A DNA stretch of 40,941 nt. It comes from WRCA01 sp050943575 (GTDB lineage Bacteria > Pseudomonadota > Alphaproteobacteria > Rs-D84). Positions 32,462 through 40,941 of this stretch are shown one piece after another. A program made the translations under genes and the position numbers. The stretch spans positions 1-40,941 of the forward strand of contig JBMNPL010000006.1 of the NCBI GenBank assembly GCA_050943575.1. The letters run 5' to 3'. Under the pieces are notes generated by a model. The model was given only the letters and a program-made list of their open reading frames with translations, made no database searches and was not told where the DNA came from. Position 1 is the stretch's first letter. The number at the start of each line of letters is the position of its first letter.

Positions 32462-33019
32462 ATGATACATATAGTAAGACATGCGCAAAGTATTGTAAAC
32501 GCAGGACAACGTGTTGAAAATCCATTGCAAGCAGGCCTTTCTGAATTAGGCAAAGTTCAGGCGCAAAAATTGGCTGATTCTTATGAAGTTGCGCCGGATT
32601 ATATAATTGTTTCGGATGCTGCCAGAACAAAATTGACTGCTGAACCATTATTAAAAAAATTCCCAGATGTTATGGTGTGTGTTATGCCTGTGTATGAATT
32701 TTATTTTATATCAGATTACAGAATAAAAGGCACAACTCCTGAAGAACGTTGGGTGTTATTAAATGAATATTTTGAAAAAAACGATCCGAATTATAAAGAC
32801 GGCGAAAATTGCGAATCTTTTAATCATTTCATAGATCGAGTCAAGGAAGTTTTACGCTCTTTGGATTATTCTAAAAATATTTTAATGGTATCACATGGTC
32901 ATTTTATAAATGGTGTGCGTCAAGTAGTTGAAAATCATCCGCTGACTGTTAATCAATTTGCTAAAATGCAATATGTTGAACATTGCGAAGGAATAAAAAT
33001 CAAATCATATAAAGATTGA
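32462..33019 (+). CDS. Histidine phosphatase family protein
   Basis: 185 aa from ATG 32462 (GAGG SD); the longer in-frame start at 32381 would run through the orphan terminator and is rejected. 'IHIVRHAQS' supplies the phosphohistidine loop R-H-x-x-S (the usual Gly after His is Ala), and 'MVSHGHF' the second catalytic His. Members dephosphorylate metabolites such as phosphoglycerates or act as phosphatases on proteins or nucleotides; the substrate cannot be told. Cytoplasmic. It borders the decayed-element region and has no operon partner on its strand. Confidence 0.8.
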   Translation: MIHIVRHAQSIVNAGQRVENPLQAGLSELGKVQAQKLADSYEVAPDYIIVSDAARTKLTAEPLLKKFPDVMVCVMPVYEFYFISDYRIKGTTPEERWVLLNEYFEKNDPNYKDGENCESFNHFIDRVKEVLRSLDYSKNILMVSHGHFINGVRQVVENHPLTVNQFAKMQYVEHCEGIKIKSYKD

Positions 33020-33148
33020 TATTTTTATTTGTTGTATTCAGAAAAAATACAAAAGTCAATAAGTTTTCGGGTTTGTATTCATAAAACTATTATAATTTGT
33101 AAAGTTTTATTGTGATAAATCAGAATTGAATATATTGTTTATATGATT

Positions 33149-34171
33149 TTAAATAACGGCGGATTCTGTAATTGTAAAAGTTTTGTTTTCACAATTTATT
33201 TCTGCATTAATGCCGTATGGTAAAACCATAATTGGATCTGTATGTCCAAAGTCCATATTTGTTATTACTGGCATATCTGTGCGATTGTATTCCGCAAGTA
33301 CCTTTAATATAGATTGTTCATATTTTTCATTACTTTCATTTTTTGGTCTGCCGAATAAGATTGCTTTTGCATTTTTTAATATTTCACAAGCGCCATAATT
33401 ACGTAGCCACTGCGAAACAAGTTCTGGGGTTGGGGTTTCTTCGGATGTTTCAAAAAATATAATTGCATCTTTAAAGTGTTCTGGATGCCATATTTTTGTT
33501 CCTTTTATCATTTCTAATACTTCCATACATCCCCCGATTAATTTACCGCTAACCTTGCCGGAACCTTGTATCCAATGCCAACCATCAGTCGATTGCATTT
33601 TGCGAATTTGAGTCAGGCTTTCTGGTGTTCCCCAATCAATATATTCATAAGTAAATCCATCTTTGTTTTCAGGAATAATTCCGATTGTTGAATTATCAAA
33701 TAATATTTTTTGAATACTATTTTTTACATAAGGCAATATTCCGCCAGTTTCTGCAAACTGACATAAATTAGATGGACCATAAAATGAAACAAGTCCCGCA
33801 TGCGAAAGCATAAAATGATTTGAAGTTGTATCAGAAAATCCCATAAAAATTTTTGGGTTGTTTTTTATTACATCAAAATCAATATAAGGCAATAAACGAA
33901 TTGTATCATTACCACCAATGTTTGAAAAGATTGCTTTTACTTTGGGATTTTGAAAAGCCCACATTAAATCAGATGCGCGAACTTCTGGATGCTTATACAA
34001 ATATTCTGAATCTGCTAATGCGTTTGGGGTTTCAATAACTTTGCAATCAAAAGTTTGTTCAAACTGCCGTTTTCCTTGTTCGTATCTGTCGCGAAATATT
34101 CCAGCACCACCCCAAGACAGAGATATAAACGCAACGACATCCCCAGAATTTAATTTTTTCGGCTTTATCAT
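33149..34171 (-). CDS. S66-family peptidase (LD-carboxypeptidase/MccF-like)
   Basis: 340-aa serine peptidase fold. 'FSNIGGNDTIRLLPYID' and 'FMGFSDTTSNHF' (Ser113, nucleophile) lead into 'GLVSFYGPSN'; a Glu in 'FFETSEE' (around 241) and His310 in 'DFGHTDP' complete the Ser-Glu-His triad. The GGND-x-x-R-L-L-P-Y-I-D block and length favour the MccF branch, which cleaves peptide-nucleotide antibiotics such as microcin C or releases amino acids from acyl-AMP analogues, over housekeeping murein LdcA. No microcin gene is seen. AAGGA SD. It faces away from the helicase gene (195 bp AT-rich gap). Confidence 0.8.
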   Translation of the reverse strand: MIKPKKLNSGDVVAFISLSWGGAGIFRDRYEQGKRQFEQTFDCKVIETPNALADSEYLYKHPEVRASDLMWAFQNPKVKAIFSNIGGNDTIRLLPYIDFDVIKNNPKIFMGFSDTTSNHFMLSHAGLVSFYGPSNLCQFAETGGILPYVKNSIQKILFDNSTIGIIPENKDGFTYEYIDWGTPESLTQIRKMQSTDGWHWIQGSGKVSGKLIGGCMEVLEMIKGTKIWHPEHFKDAIIFFETSEETPTPELVSQWLRNYGACEILKNAKAILFGRPKNESNEKYEQSILKVLAEYNRTDMPVITNMDFGHTDPIMVLPYGINAEINCENKTFTITESAVI

Positions 34172-34366
34172 TTTAAAATCCTTGTTTAATGTTAGTATAA
34201 AATTAAATTTATAAAACTCAAGATTTATTTGGATATTTTGATATTATAAATAATTAGATTTTTACAATTTTTATATATATCATATTAATGTTTTCAAAAT
34301 ATTTTAATGTTTGAATAAATTATAATTATAAATATAATATATATTGATAGATAATAAGGAAGTAAA
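34172..34366. promoter_or_regulatory. Very AT-rich upstream region of the helicase-methylase module
   Basis: Long A/T runs with several TATAAT-like boxes (for example TATAAT before 34340) and AAGGAAG directly before ATG 34367. Probably the module's promoter region, but no single promoter can be singled out. Confidence 0.45.
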
Positions 34367-37300
34367 ATGTCGTCAAAATTCTTTACAAACAAATTAGATA
34401 ATACACTTTTTGATAAATTTAAAGGTATCAGCAAATCTATGACAGATTTTTGCAATTTTCATGCTGTAGTTGGATTTTTTAGATCATCTGGATATTTTAA
34501 ACTTCGTAAGGAATTAGAACAATGTAAAAAAATTCAGATTTTGGTTGGGATAAATATAGATAATATATTCAAGAAACATAATAAAGCACTTTTGATGCTG
34601 GGAAATGATCAACAAGTGAAAGAGATTTATACTCAGGACTTGATAGATGATATTAAAAATGCCAAATATTCTGCAGAAATAGAGCAAGGTATTTTACAAC
34701 TTTGTGAAGATTTATATTCTGGTAAAGTTGAAATGAAAATTCATCCTGCAAAAAACCTACATGCAAAATTTTATTTATGCTTACCAGAACAACATTCTGA
34801 GCATAGCGATGGATGGGTGATTATGGGTTCCAGTAATATATCAGAATCAGGACTTGGAGTAACTCAGCCACCTAGATATGAATTGAATGTTGCTATGAAG
34901 GATTTTGATGATGTTGATTTCTGTAAAAAAGAATTTGATGAACTTTGGGAAGAAGGAATAAAAATAACTCCGGATGATATATATAATGGAAAAAAACAAA
35001 CATATCTTAGTGATGAACAGCCTACGCCTTTTGAATTATATATTAAAATGCTAATTGATGTTTTTGGCGATCAGATAGAAGATGATTTTTCTATAGCACT
35101 CCCAGATGGGGTTGCTGATCTTAAATATCAGAAAGATGCTGTAACACAAGGGTATCAAATGCTACAAAAACATAATGGATTTTTTCTCGCTGATGTTGTG
35201 GGACTTGGAAAAACATTGGTAGCAACAATGATAGCAAAACGTTATATAGAAGCTAATGGACGTAATACTAAAATTTTAGTAATTTATCCGCCGGCATTAG
35301 AAACTAATTGGAAAGAAACTTTTCATAAATTTGGGATAGATAAAAAAACTCAGTTTATTACAAATGGTAGTTTATCAAAAATATTAGAGGGTAAAGATAA
35401 CTATTTTGATAAAGAAGAATTTGATGTTGTGATTGTTGATGAAGCACATAATTTTCGTGGACAGGATGCAGAGCGATATGATGAATTGCAAAAAATATGT
35501 AAATCACCACGAAATAATATAGGTCTTTTAAAAGATTCTCACAAGAAAGTTATGTTATTATCAGCAACTCCGCTTAATAATAGCCCTGAAGATTTACGCA
35601 ATCTGATTGGATTGTTTCAAGATTTACGCAGATCAACTATTGATGATATAGATGATTTATACACGTTTTTTGCGCCACTTATTGCTGAATATAAAAAGAT
35701 TATGAAAGAGCGTAAATCAGGTGTAAATACAAAAAGTGTTGATAAACTTTATGCGATAATTCGTAACAAAGTTTTGAATAAAATAACAATTCGTCGTACA
35801 CGTAACAATATCTGCAACAACGATTATTATCGCGAAGATTTAGAAAGACAAAAAATTAAATTCCCTGAGATTAAAGATCCGATTGATTTGACATATAAAC
35901 TTGGTAAACATAGCGAATTATTTTTCAATAGTATGAATATGTTGACCGATGATAAAAACGGTATTTTATACGCACGTTATCGCGCGATTGATTTTATTAA
36001 AGATAAAAACAAATTACCTAAAAACATAAAAAATCCGAAAAACACAGGTGAAAATCTGAAAGGTATATATCGCACACATATGGTAAAACGATTGGAAAGT
36101 AGTTTTTATGCATTCAAGAAATCACTTGATACTTTTATCCGAATTACCAGTGATATGATAAAAATGTTTGATGATGGGCGAATTATTATTGCGCCTGATT
36201 TAAAAATCAAAGATTTAATGGCAAAAAATTGGGAAATAGATAAAATTCTAGAATACGCGGAAAGTAAAGGTGTTAACAAAAAAGATATAACTTTTGCTCC
36301 GAAAGATTTTAAAGATAATTTTTTTGAAATGCTAAAATCTGATTTTACGAAATTACAAGGTCTAAAAAAACAATGGGATGATGTGCACGATGATCCGAAA
36401 TTAGATTTATTTGTTCAAAAACTACAAACCGAGATATTTGATACCAAAAAAAATCCAACAGGGAAGTTAGTTATATTTTCAGAAAGTGTAGACACTTTGA
36501 ATTATCTTGAAAAAAAATTGAAAGAACGTTTAAATAGAATAGATATATTAAAAGTATCATCGGATAATCGGGATAAGGATAAAAAGATTATACGCGAATG
36601 TTTTGATGCGAACTATAAAGATACACCAAATAAAAATAAATATAATATTATAATTGCTTCAGATGTTCTGGCTGAAGGTGTGAATTTACATCGTGCAAAT
36701 GTAATTGTGAACTATGATACCCCATGGAATGCGACGCGCCTGATGCAGAGAATTGGGCGTGTAAATCGTATTGGTTCAGTTGCTGGTGCAATTTATAACT
36801 ATATGTTTTATCCATCTGATGAAGGGAATAGGTTGATTAAGTTGTATGAAAATGCTTTGGTAAAATTACAGGGATTTCATTCTGCATTAGGAGAAGATGC
36901 AAAAATTTATTCAAAAGAAGAAATACTGAAAGAATTTCAATTATATAATCCGAATGTAAAAGATGATACTGATAAAGAGCTTCAATTATTGCGTGAAGTT
37001 CGGGAACTTTATAACACTGATCGTAAATTATATAAAAAAATTAAAGCATTACCGATGAAAACTCGGACAGCACGTGCAGCAAATAAATTAGGAAAAAGTG
37101 GTAATACACTGGCATTCATACAATCAAATCGTAAAACTAAATATTATCTTGTTGGTGATAAAGTTGAAGTTATTAATTTCTTGACAGCGGCAGATATTAT
37201 GCGTGCCTCAAGAGATGAAAAAGCGATAGATTTTGCGTCTGTGTCCGCTACGCATTATGTACAGGTAAATATGGCATTGGAACAATTTAAAAAAGAAATT

Positions 37301-37651
37301 ATTGTGCAGAAAGATAACACAAGTATAAAGGTTGTAAATACTGATAAAAAGGCCAGTGAAGCATTGAGATTTTTACGTCATTACTGTTCCATTATAGATG
37401 ATGATGATATAGAACAAAAAATTAATACATTGATGACCCATATAAAAAACGGTACATTTGCTCCACTAGTAAAAAAAGTTTGTGCTATGGCAAAGGAGTA
37501 TAAAAACACATCAGCTGAAAACCAGTATGAAATTGATATAAAAATCAATGAATATTATAGTGATTATGGACCAGTAATTGAGATGGATAAATCAACACTA
37601 GTTAATGATGAATCTGAGCCAAATATTGTAATTTCAGAATCCTTTAAATAA
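34367..37651 (+). CDS. PLD-nuclease/SNF2-type helicase fusion (defence effector)
   Basis: 1094 aa. Residues ~25-200 are a phospholipase D-like domain: His132-x-Lys134 ('NLHAKFYL') with 'GSSNIS' (154-159), the HxK...GSxN pattern of PLD nucleases such as BfiI, which uses one motif per chain and dimerises. Residues ~250-830 are an SF2/SNF2 translocase: Walker A 'DVVGLGKT' (276-283), DEAH (358-361), motif III 'LLSATPLNN', and C-terminal lobe 'SDVLAEGVNLHRANVIVNY' with motif VI 'RLMQRIGRVNRIG'. The rest is helical and unassigned. Partner of the methyltransferase 14 bp downstream. I infer a DNA-translocating endonuclease that attacks unmodified foreign DNA. Confidence 0.85.
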   Translation: MSSKFFTNKLDNTLFDKFKGISKSMTDFCNFHAVVGFFRSSGYFKLRKELEQCKKIQILVGINIDNIFKKHNKALLMLGNDQQVKEIYTQDLIDDIKNAKYSAEIEQGILQLCEDLYSGKVEMKIHPAKNLHAKFYLCLPEQHSEHSDGWVIMGSSNISESGLGVTQPPRYELNVAMKDFDDVDFCKKEFDELWEEGIKITPDDIYNGKKQTYLSDEQPTPFELYIKMLIDVFGDQIEDDFSIALPDGVADLKYQKDAVTQGYQMLQKHNGFFLADVVGLGKTLVATMIAKRYIEANGRNTKILVIYPPALETNWKETFHKFGIDKKTQFITNGSLSKILEGKDNYFDKEEFDVVIVDEAHNFRGQDAERYDELQKICKSPRNNIGLLKDSHKKVMLLSATPLNNSPEDLRNLIGLFQDLRRSTIDDIDDLYTFFAPLIAEYKKIMKERKSGVNTKSVDKLYAIIRNKVLNKITIRRTRNNICNNDYYREDLERQKIKFPEIKDPIDLTYKLGKHSELFFNSMNMLTDDKNGILYARYRAIDFIKDKNKLPKNIKNPKNTGENLKGIYRTHMVKRLESSFYAFKKSLDTFIRITSDMIKMFDDGRIIIAPDLKIKDLMAKNWEIDKILEYAESKGVNKKDITFAPKDFKDNFFEMLKSDFTKLQGLKKQWDDVHDDPKLDLFVQKLQTEIFDTKKNPTGKLVIFSESVDTLNYLEKKLKERLNRIDILKVSSDNRDKDKKIIRECFDANYKDTPNKNKYNIIIASDVLAEGVNLHRANVIVNYDTPWNATRLMQRIGRVNRIGSVAGAIYNYMFYPSDEGNRLIKLYENALVKLQGFHSALGEDAKIYSKEEILKEFQLYNPNVKDDTDKELQLLREVRELYNTDRKLYKKIKALPMKTRTARAANKLGKSGNTLAFIQSNRKTKYYLVGDKVEVINFLTAADIMRASRDEKAIDFASVSATHYVQVNMALEQFKKEIIVQKDNTSIKVVNTDKKASEALRFLRHYCSIIDDDDIEQKINTLMTHIKNGTFAPLVKKVCAMAKEYKNTSAENQYEIDIKINEYYSDYGPVIEMDKSTLVNDESEPNIVISESFK

Positions 37652-37665
37652 AGTAGGTAAATAAA

Positions 37666-40600
37666 ATGAATGAGTCATTATTACGAAGCATATTTCAATC
37701 AAAGTTCGATATTGATAAATGGCGCGAAATTTTGATAAATGTTTTTGGTGCTGGTTCTGAATTGCGTGTTCAGCCGGAACAATTAGATAATACTCCAGAA
37801 AATACTATTGGTGAACATCTTGGGTCAATAACAATGACAGATGGATTATTATTAGGCTTATTTTATTATAAGGTCAGTGGCCCAATTAGTAAAAAGAAAG
37901 TTGCGCTTCGTAATTTGGTTAGTAGTTTTATCAATCAAAAATATGGTATTTTTGATGCTGCATTAGCAGTATTTGATAATGGTAAAGAATGGCGAGTTTC
38001 ATTTATTACAGACATCAAGGGTAATGCAACAAATCCAAAAAGATATACTTTTGTATTTGGAAATTTAGAGCATGGATATCGAACAGCGATAGAGCGATTT
38101 ATGGGAATATCCCCACTATCAATATCATTAAAAACATTAAAAGATGCTTTCTCGGTTGATAAATTGACTTCGGAATTTTATAAAGATTTATTTAACTGGT
38201 ATCAGTGGGCTTTGTCAGATAAATTGAATGTACATTATCCGAATAATGCAAATGATCCTGATGATGATAGATCAAAAAACTCAGAACATTTATTGCGATT
38301 GATAACTCGTTTAATGTTTGTATGGTTTATAAAACAAAAAAACTTTGTTCCGTCAAGTATATTTGATGAAACAGAACTAAAAAAGATTTTAAAAGATTTT
38401 GATGCAACCAGTTATACAAAAGGGAATTATTATAACGCCATTTTACAAAATTTATTTTTTGCTTGTTTGAATAAAAAAATTACAGAGCGTGAATTTGCCA
38501 GTGATGGTGGTAATTATGGTAATGAACATTACGGTGTAAAAACTTTATTTCGTGATAACAAAAAAGAATCTTGGTTTATTGAATCTCAGGATAAAATCAA
38601 AAAATTGTTTTCTTCTGTTCCGTTTTTGAATGGTGGGTTATTTGAATGTTTAGATAAAGATACTCCGGATAGTAATGGCAAAATATTTTATTATGACGGG
38701 TTTTCACGCGATGATAATAAACAAAAACGTGCATTTATTCCAAACATCTTGTTTTTTGGAACTGATGTTTCTGCTATATTACCCAGTGATAATAAATCAC
38801 ATTTAGTATCAGGAATTATTAAAATATTTTCCAATTATAATTTTACTATTGAAGAGAATACACCAAATGATGTTGCGATTGCTCTTGATCCGGAACTTCT
38901 TGGAAAAGTGTTTGAAAATTTATTAGCGGCTTATAATCCAGAAACGGGTGAAACCGCACGCAAAGCGACCGGCAGTTTTTATACCCCGCGCGAAATAGTA
39001 GATTATATGGTTGAAACAAGTTTATCAGAATATTTAAAAGATAAAAAAGATATATCATCAGCATTACGTTCAATTAAAATATTTGATCCTGCTTGTGGTT
39101 CAGGGGCATTCCCAATGGGATTATTGAATGCGATTATTGAAAAATTACATCAAATTGAACCTGATATAGATATATATCAAACAAAATTAGATATAATTAA
39201 AAATTGTATTTATGGTGTAGATATACAACCGATAGCGGTACAAATTTCTAAATTGCGATTTTTTATATCATTGGTATGTGAGCAAAATGAAAAGAATAAT
39301 AATCCGGCAGATAACTATGGTATTGCCGCATTACCGAATCTTGAAACAAAGTTTGTGGCGGCGAATACGTTGGTGGATATAAAACAATTACCAACAGAGT
39401 TAAATTTATTTGAAGATAAAAGAATTGAAGAAATAAAAAAAGAATTGGAATTAGTGCGACAATCGCATTTTTCTGCAACAACAGCAAAAGAAAAAGCAGA
39501 ATTTCGGAAACAAGATAAAAAGTTGCGAGATGAACTTGTGAAGTTGTTGGAGGAGAATAAGAATTATGCACCAGAATATGCATATCAATTAGCATTATGG
39601 AATCCATATGATCAAAATTCCAGCAGTCCGTTTTTTAATACCGAATGGATGTTTGGAATAAAAGATGGATTTGATATTGTTATTGGTAATCCTCCTTATG
39701 TTCAATTGCAAAAATTAAAATTATCTAACGATGATAAAAAGAATGGCAAACCAGATTTGCAAGAATTATATAAATCACAAGGATTTAAAACATATGCGGC
39801 AACTGGTGATTTATATTGCCTATTTTATGAACATGGAATTGAATTATTAAAAGATAAAGGACATCTGTGTTTTATTACTAGCAATAAATGGATGCGTGCA
39901 GGATATGGTGAGTCATTACGTGATTATTTATCAAAACAAAATCCGAAGATACTTATAGATTTAGGTGGAAATGTATTTGAAAGCGCGACAGTTGATACGA
40001 ATATTTTACTGGTGCAACGGGCAAAAAATGAAGGAAACACAATCTCATGTACAATTAAAGACCGTACAAAAAATATGAGCGATTTAATTAGGTCAGAATC
40101 ACAAGTAATGACGTTCACAAAAGAACCTTGGGTAATCTTGTCCCCGATAGAGCAATCTATCAAGGCTAAAATAGAGAAATATGGCACCCCATTAAAAGAT
40201 TGGGATATAAGTATAAATTATGGAATTAAAACAGGTTGTAATGAGGCCTTTATTATAAGTAAAGAAAAGAAAGATGAGTTGATTACAAAAGATCCAAAAT
40301 CGGCTGAAATTATACGACCAATTTTACGTGGCAGGGATATAAAAAGATACGGATACGAATTTGCTGATTTGTGGTTAATCGCCACTCATAATGGCTATAA
40401 AGATGTGCCGCGCGTTGATATAAATAAATATCCGGCGGTCAAAGAATGGTTAAACTCTCATTGGGAAAAAATATCTAAACGTGAAGACAAGGGCGACACA
40501 CCATATAATTTACGTAATTGCGCTTATTTGGACGATTTTAATAAGCCAAAGATTATTTATCAAGAATTAAGTCAAGGAAGTCGTTTTGCGATAGATAATC

Positions 40601-40905
40601 ATGGTAAATATTTTATTTCAAATACCGCATATTTGTTAACAGGAAAACATTTACATTATTTATTAAGATTTTTAAATTCTAAAATTATAGAATTTGTTTT
40701 TAGAAATTATTATTCTATTTCAATGGGGACGGGACTAAGATGGCTGAATCAATACGTTATAACTTTACCAATAATAATTCCATCCAAAGAAGTAGAAAAA
40801 GAGTTGCTTAGTTTATCAGAATTAAATATTGAAAAATACATTGCTAACTTATATCATTTAAGCGATTCCGAAATGCAATTTATTTCAGATTCTGTTAATT
40901 CATAA
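37666..40905 (+). CDS. Eco57I-like N6-adenine DNA methyltransferase with specificity region
   Basis: 1079 aa. 'GSFYTPREIVDYMV' opens the methylase core, motif I is 'FDPACGSGAF' (473-482), 'YGVDIQPIAVQISKLR' follows, and motif IV is NPPY (675-678, 'IVIGNPPYVQL'), then 'FITSNKWMRAGYG'. The C-terminal ~300 residues look like a target recognition domain ('KTGCNEAFII', 'RPILRGRDIKRYG', 'LLRFLNSKI'), as in type IIG/ISP-type enzymes. The N-terminal ~400 residues have no clear PD-(D/E)xK triad, so cutting may be left to the PLD domain of the partner. Translation starts 14 bp after the helicase stop: one operon. After the stop, 36 bp with an AAAGGA box reach the window end; more genes may follow. Confidence 0.85.
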   Translation: MNESLLRSIFQSKFDIDKWREILINVFGAGSELRVQPEQLDNTPENTIGEHLGSITMTDGLLLGLFYYKVSGPISKKKVALRNLVSSFINQKYGIFDAALAVFDNGKEWRVSFITDIKGNATNPKRYTFVFGNLEHGYRTAIERFMGISPLSISLKTLKDAFSVDKLTSEFYKDLFNWYQWALSDKLNVHYPNNANDPDDDRSKNSEHLLRLITRLMFVWFIKQKNFVPSSIFDETELKKILKDFDATSYTKGNYYNAILQNLFFACLNKKITEREFASDGGNYGNEHYGVKTLFRDNKKESWFIESQDKIKKLFSSVPFLNGGLFECLDKDTPDSNGKIFYYDGFSRDDNKQKRAFIPNILFFGTDVSAILPSDNKSHLVSGIIKIFSNYNFTIEENTPNDVAIALDPELLGKVFENLLAAYNPETGETARKATGSFYTPREIVDYMVETSLSEYLKDKKDISSALRSIKIFDPACGSGAFPMGLLNAIIEKLHQIEPDIDIYQTKLDIIKNCIYGVDIQPIAVQISKLRFFISLVCEQNEKNNNPADNYGIAALPNLETKFVAANTLVDIKQLPTELNLFEDKRIEEIKKELELVRQSHFSATTAKEKAEFRKQDKKLRDELVKLLEENKNYAPEYAYQLALWNPYDQNSSSPFFNTEWMFGIKDGFDIVIGNPPYVQLQKLKLSNDDKKNGKPDLQELYKSQGFKTYAATGDLYCLFYEHGIELLKDKGHLCFITSNKWMRAGYGESLRDYLSKQNPKILIDLGGNVFESATVDTNILLVQRAKNEGNTISCTIKDRTKNMSDLIRSESQVMTFTKEPWVILSPIEQSIKAKIEKYGTPLKDWDISINYGIKTGCNEAFIISKEKKDELITKDPKSAEIIRPILRGRDIKRYGYEFADLWLIATHNGYKDVPRVDINKYPAVKEWLNSHWEKISKREDKGDTPYNLRNCAYLDDFNKPKIIYQELSQGSRFAIDNHGKYFISNTAYLLTGKHLHYLLRFLNSKIIEFVFRNYYSISMGTGLRWLNQYVITLPIIIPSKEVEKELLSLSELNIEKYIANLYHLSDSEMQFISDSVNS

Positions 40906-40941
40906 CTACAGTTCTCTTTACATAAAGGAAAACGTAAAACA

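Noticed and set aside
34367..40905. Calling the pair class 1 DISARM outright
   Set aside because: drmA, drmB and a separate drmC are not in the window and the PLD domain is fused to the helicase.

Overview
The window is AT-rich (roughly one third G+C by eye) and reads as a chromosomal stretch of a Gram-negative alphaproteobacterium. The evidence is a CcrM-type GANTC methyltransferase with the C-terminal extension found in Caulobacter CcrM, an OlsB/OlsA-like ornithine-lipid pair, MsbA-like exporters, a PagL-like lipid A deacylase, Lgt, NrdR and a short ParC. L-lactate dehydrogenase and a phosphate acetyl/butyryltransferase-like protein hint at fermentative metabolism. The genome looks compact: gene gaps are often 0-30 bp. 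A host-associated or uncultured gut lineage is a reasonable guess, but this is inference.

Layout. 1-6.9 kb: end of an autotransporter barrel, an MltB-like transglycosylase, olsB-olsA, ldh, and a large secreted Cys-rich protein of unknown function. 6.9-11.0 kb (minus): nrdR-slt-rnhB-pgk, closed by a bidirectional terminator. 11.0-13.6 kb: three surface-glycan genes (Stealth phosphotransferase, RgpF-like, GT2-like). 13.7-16.5 kb: ccrM, a membrane-anchored DsbA-like protein, and the acyltransferase. 16.6-23.3 kb (minus): msbA-parC-ABC-ftsY, almost without gaps. 23.4-24.6 kb: tRNA-Ala-rpsU, a MORN-repeat gene, tRNA-Leu. 24.6-31.3 kb: SIMPL protein, prmC back to back with an M23 peptidase, a single-chain glyS, pagL-like, Bax-inhibitor-1 plus ferredoxin, and lgt.

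31.3-34.2 kb is an accessory junction. tRNA-Ser is followed by a structured 179-bp segment that ends in a second exact copy of the last 20 nt of the tRNA locus. After it come a terminator, an orphan 81-aa ORF, the unannotated C-terminal remnant of what looks like a serine recombinase, an orphan terminator, a phosphatase and an S66 peptidase. 34.4-40.9 kb holds a large two-gene module: a PLD-nuclease/SNF2-helicase fusion followed by an Eco57I-like DNA methyltransferase with a specificity region. This is most simply a restriction-modification or DISARM-like defence system, and it may continue past the window end.

Recurring regulatory theme. Several transcription units have good sigma70-type -10 boxes only 6-8 nt upstream of the start codon and no Shine-Dalgarno sequence (ccrM, prmC, the M23 peptidase, msbA, nrdR), which predicts leaderless mRNAs. 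In two divergent pairs (prmC/M23 and BI-1/lgt) the opposing -10 boxes overlap on the two strands, giving compact bidirectional promoters.
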